Source: Dysosmobacter sp. (GTDB taxonomy: Bacteria > Bacillota > Clostridia > Oscillospirales > Oscillospiraceae). Taken from it: a stretch of DNA of 33,183 nucleotides. Position 1 is the stretch's first letter. Every line of letters starts with the position of its first letter. Where the stretch lies: NCBI GenBank assembly GCA_022778785.1, contig JALFSO010000049.1, positions 1-33,183 of the forward strand. Reading direction: 5' to 3'. Below the pieces are notes generated by a model. The model ran no database searches, had not been told where the DNA came from, and worked only from the letters and a program-made list of their open reading frames with translations. Below are positions 30,987 to 33,183 of this stretch, one piece after another. The translations under genes were made by a program, and so were the position numbers.

Positions 30987-32399
30987 TTACAGCGCCTCGC
31001 CGTAGAGGGCCCAGGTGTTGCTGCCGGTGATCTTCACATCCGCGAATTGGCCGATGAGGGACTTGTCCCCCTTCAGCCGTACCAGACGGTTGCCCTCCGT
31101 CCGGGAGGACAGGGGGAAGTCCGGGTCGTCGCTCTCACCGTCCACCAGCACCCGCTCCGTCTTGCCGATGTAGGCGGCGTGGAGGGCGGCGGACTGGGCG
31201 TTCTGGACCTCCAGCAGGCGGTCGAACCACTTCTGCTTCTCCTCCCGGGGCACGGGATCCGGCATCTCCGCCGCCTTCGTGCCGGGACGGGGGGAGAAGA
31301 TGAAGGTGAACAGGGCGTCGAAGCCCACCTCCTGCACCAGGGAGACGGTGTCCATGGCCTCGGCCTCCGTCTCGCCGGGGAAGCCGATGATGACGTCGCT
31401 GGTCAGCACCAGCCCGGGCATGACGCTCTTGGCGTAGTTCACCAGCTCCAGATACTGCGCCCGGGTGTAGCGGCGGTTCATCTCCTTCAGCACCCGGTCG
31501 TTGCCGGACTGGAAGGGGAGATGGAGCTGTTTGGCCACGTGCCTGCACCGGGCCATGGTGTCGAATAATTTTTTCGTGGCGTCCTTGGGGTGGCTGGACA
31601 TGAAGCGAATGAGATAGTCGCCGGGGATCCGGTCAATCTCCGCCAGCAGGTCCGCGAAGTCGTAGCCGGTGCGCAGGTCGTTGCCGTAGGAATTGACGTT
31701 CTGACCCAGCAGGGTAATGTCCTTGTACCCGGCTTCCACCAGCCCCCGGACCTCGTCCAGCACGCACTGGGGGTCCCGGCTCCGCTCCCGGCCCCGGACG
31801 TAGGGGACGATGCAGTAGGAGCAGAAATTGTTGCAGCCGTACATGATAGAGACCCAGGCCTTGATGTCCCCCTCCCGGCGGATGGGCAGGCCCTCGGCAA
31901 TGGAGCCATGCTGGTCGGCCACGGAGAAGACCCGCTTATGGGTCTGATACACCTGCCACAGCAGCTCCGGGAACTTCCACAGGGCATGAGGGCCGAAGAC
32001 CAGATTCACATGGGGATAGGACCGCTTCACCCGCTCCGATACCCGGGGCTCCTGGGCCATGCAGCCGCACAGGCAGATGACCTGCTCCGGGTTGGCCTTT
32101 TTCGTGTGGGTCAGGGTGCCCAGATTGCCGAAGACCCGGTCCTCGGCGTGCTCCCGGACGGCGCAGGTGTTCAGGATCACCAGATCGGCGTCCTCCGGCC
32201 GGTCCGTAAAGGAGAAGCCCATGCCGGCCAGCATACCCTGTAACATCTGGCCGTCGGCCACGTTCTGCTGGCAGCCGAAGGTGTCCACGCAGGCCAGGGG
32301 ATGGGCCTCCCGGGCGTCGAACATGGCCTTGATCTTCTGTTGAAAATCCCGCTGGCGTTCCAGGTCCGCGGGAGAGACCAGTACATCTTTCCGTTCCAA
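30987..32399 (-). CDS. miaB: tRNA-2-methylthio-N6-dimethylallyladenosine synthase MiaB
   Basis: MiaB is a radical-SAM methylthiotransferase that adds a methylthio group to i6A37 of tRNA, the product of MiaA encoded further down the same gene train. The 470-residue protein has the N-terminal cluster cysteines (DTFGCQQN, LNTCAVRE, LCGCMAQ) and the radical-SAM CxxxCxxC at Cys189, Cys193 and Cys196 (GCNNFCSYC). A C-terminal TRAM domain ends the protein. No in-frame ATG lies near the expected start. The TTG at 32399, with GGAGG 7 bases upstream, gives a normal length. The frame stays open 372 bases further upstream by chance, through another gene and a terminator. Confidence 0.95.
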   Translation of the reverse strand: MERKDVLVSPADLERQRDFQQKIKAMFDAREAHPLACVDTFGCQQNVADGQMLQGMLAGMGFSFTDRPEDADLVILNTCAVREHAEDRVFGNLGTLTHTKKANPEQVICLCGCMAQEPRVSERVKRSYPHVNLVFGPHALWKFPELLWQVYQTHKRVFSVADQHGSIAEGLPIRREGDIKAWVSIMYGCNNFCSYCIVPYVRGRERSRDPQCVLDEVRGLVEAGYKDITLLGQNVNSYGNDLRTGYDFADLLAEIDRIPGDYLIRFMSSHPKDATKKLFDTMARCRHVAKQLHLPFQSGNDRVLKEMNRRYTRAQYLELVNYAKSVMPGLVLTSDVIIGFPGETEAEAMDTVSLVQEVGFDALFTFIFSPRPGTKAAEMPDPVPREEKQKWFDRLLEVQNAQSAALHAAYIGKTERVLVDGESDDPDFPLSSRTEGNRLVRLKGDKSLIGQFADVKITGSNTWALYGEAL

Positions 32400-32435
32400 A
32401 GGTGTTCCTCCAAATGCAGATACTTTAACTAATCT

Positions 32436-32464
32436 ATCATAGCATAAAAGACAAAAAACCACAA
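32436..32464 (-). promoter_or_regulatory. Promoter of the miaB-mutS-mutL-divIVA gene train
   Basis: On the minus strand TTGTGG (32459-32464) is followed after 17 bases by an extended -10 box, TGC-TATGAT (32436-32441). The start would be near 32428, 29 bases before the miaB TTG codon. Confidence 0.75.
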
Positions 32465-32515
32465 GACCAATCTGCTGGAAGATGTTGCGGCGAAAAGAAA
32501 TCGGAACCGGACAAA

Positions 32516-32550
32516 CAGGAGGCCACGCCCCTTCCGGGCGGAGCCTCCTG
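32516..32550 (-). terminator. Terminator of the 59-codon gene
   Basis: CAGGAGG and CCTCCTG arms extend through a GC-rich stem with one wobble and one mismatch around GGAA, followed on the minus strand by TTTGTCC. It lies 12 bases past the small gene's stop codon and about 50 bases before the miaB promoter. Confidence 0.75.
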
Positions 32551-32562
32551 CTGCGCAAAATC

Positions 32563-32742
32563 TCAATATCCCTCGCTGACCGCTTCCCGCGTTCCGACAG
32601 AGCACCGCAGCGTGCTGGACCGATCCGGCTCCTGAAGAACGCCGGCTCCATGGACCACCTCGAACACCATACCGGCGTAGTAGTTTTCAATGGCCTGCTC
32701 TGACCGGGCTTCAAACAGCCGGATGATCTCATTGTTGTCCAT
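32563..32742 (-). CDS. 59-residue orphan protein, possible sigma-factor remnant
   Basis: This short gene has a complete set of signals: promoter (32804-32832), GGGAGG 9 bases before the ATG, and a terminator just after the TGA. The first 18 residues (MDNNEIIRLFEARSEQAI) resemble the N-terminal helix of clostridial ECF-like sigma factors, which often begin DEEIIxLFxARxExAI. The remaining 41 residues do not resemble a sigma factor and show no motif I recognise. It may be the relic of a sigma gene joined to unrelated sequence by deletion, or a genuine small protein. No function can be assigned. Confidence 0.6.
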   Translation of the reverse strand: MDNNEIIRLFEARSEQAIENYYAGMVFEVVHGAGVLQEPDRSSTLRCSVGTREAVSEGY

Positions 32743-32803
32743 GTTCCGCCACCTCCCGTGCTCCGCTGCATCTCATGCGTATACGACCGGTCCGGAGACG
32801 GAT

Positions 32804-32832
32804 ATCATAGCCTTTTCCTCAAAAATTTTCAA
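32804..32832 (-). promoter_or_regulatory. Promoter of the 59-codon gene
   Basis: On the minus strand TTGAAA (32827-32832) and TATGAT (32804-32809) are separated by exactly 17 bases. The leader would be about 55 bases. Confidence 0.7.
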
Positions 32833-32899
32833 AGCAGGAAAAAGTGAAAAGACCATGTAAAAGGGAACATCCTTTTTTGGAAAATCCCTGACATTCGGG

Positions 32900-32928
32900 T
32901 TGACAACAGGGGAAATTGGGCATACCAT
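32900..32928 (+). promoter_or_regulatory. Candidate promoter of the transposase
   Basis: A perfect TTGACA (32900-32905) is followed after 17 bases by TACCAT (32923-32928); a perfect TATAAT lies 6 bases further on, at 23-base spacing. The stretch 32833-33068 is AT-rich compared with the rest of the window and holds no gene. It has two CTCGGAAA copies about 20 bases apart near 32970-33000 and probably contains the insertion-sequence end, whose inverted repeat I could not define. Confidence 0.5.
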
Positions 32929-33068
32929 TATAATATTAATTAGTGCTTACTGAACAGTGGGAAAAAGCTCGGAAACCCTTGAAAATACTCGGAAAAACAG
33001 GGGTAATGCGGTAAAATATCTGCAAAGGGATTCAGAAGTTTGAAAGAAAAAGTTTGCAGGTGATGAAG

Positions 33069-33183
33069 ATGTATCGGCACGAAGATTATGACCAGCTTAA
33101 GGTGGAGATGCCCTTTGGGGTCACATTGCGTGAGGATAACCGGTGGGTAATCCTCAGCAAGAAGTTCCCTTGGAAAGAGATTG
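33069..33183 (+). CDS. Transposase N-terminus, cut by the window edge
   Basis: The frame opens with MYRHEDYDQLKVEMPFG and continues open to the last base. A compact opening with a PFG and an ENRW/DNRW motif (here LREDNRWVIL, then FPWKEI) is typical of IS5/IS1182-group transposases with a DUF772 N-terminal domain, common in gut Clostridia. Only 38 codons are visible, so the catalytic DDE residues cannot be checked. AGGTGA lies 5 bases before this ATG; an ATG two codons earlier (33063) is an alternative. The lower GC upstream supports an acquired element. Confidence 0.7.
   Translation, partial: MYRHEDYDQLKVEMPFGVTLREDNRWVILSKKFPWKEI

Noticed and set aside
32400-32771. N-terminal extension of miaB giving a 594-residue protein
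   Set aside because: The extension crosses the miaB promoter, a terminator and the 59-codon gene in another frame, and has no MiaB similarity; the TTG at 32399 with GGAGG fits.

Overview
The window looks like chromosome of a GC-rich Firmicute from the Clostridia, most like the gut Oscillospiraceae (Oscillibacter, Flavonifractor or Lawsonibacter type). This is inferred from the YggS-SepF-DivIVA division cluster, Hfq beside MiaA and MutL, a rhodanese-less ThiI, PrsW, purine-rich ribosome binding sites and GC-rich coding sequence. No taxonomic search was possible. All the genes look native except a transposase cut by the right edge.

Left part (1-9627): a possible 6S-like structured RNA precedes thiI and cinA on the plus strand. 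Then, on the minus strand, come an AIM24-family protein, a DUF1275 membrane protein and carA-carB. The carB gene is the most unusual in the window. It encodes carbamoyl-phosphate synthase large subunit joined in frame to a complete diaminopimelate epimerase (DapF) domain, and that domain has Ala where the first catalytic Cys should be. A strong promoter with an ArgR-box-like site precedes carA.

Middle (9628-19278): the plus strand carries an aldo/keto reductase with a ferredoxin-type tail and a 1051-residue Sel1-repeat protein whose 36-residue repeats are organised into a 108-residue super-repeat. A hairpin-packed intergenic element separates these from prsW and lepA on the minus strand. The 5' end of lepA, with its ribosome binding site and start codon, is duplicated just upstream. 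An Xre-type regulator and a HAD phosphatase follow.

Right part (19284-32399): a long minus-strand gene train runs, in transcription order, miaB, an MBL-fold protein, mutS, a CPBP protease, a PH-like membrane protein, mutL, miaA, hfq, a HlyD-like protein, yggS, sepF, divIVA. It links tRNA modification, mismatch repair, RNA chaperoning and cell division. Palindromic repeats sit between some of these genes, and one supplies the mutS stop codon. A strong promoter precedes miaB. Further right is a 59-codon orphan gene with its own promoter and terminator, then the start of an insertion-sequence transposase.

No CRISPR array, phage module, defence island or tRNA/rRNA gene was recognised. The candidate novelties are the CarB-DapF fusion with its altered active site, the hairpin elements tied to stop codons, the lepA 5' duplication and the division-cluster HlyD-like protein.
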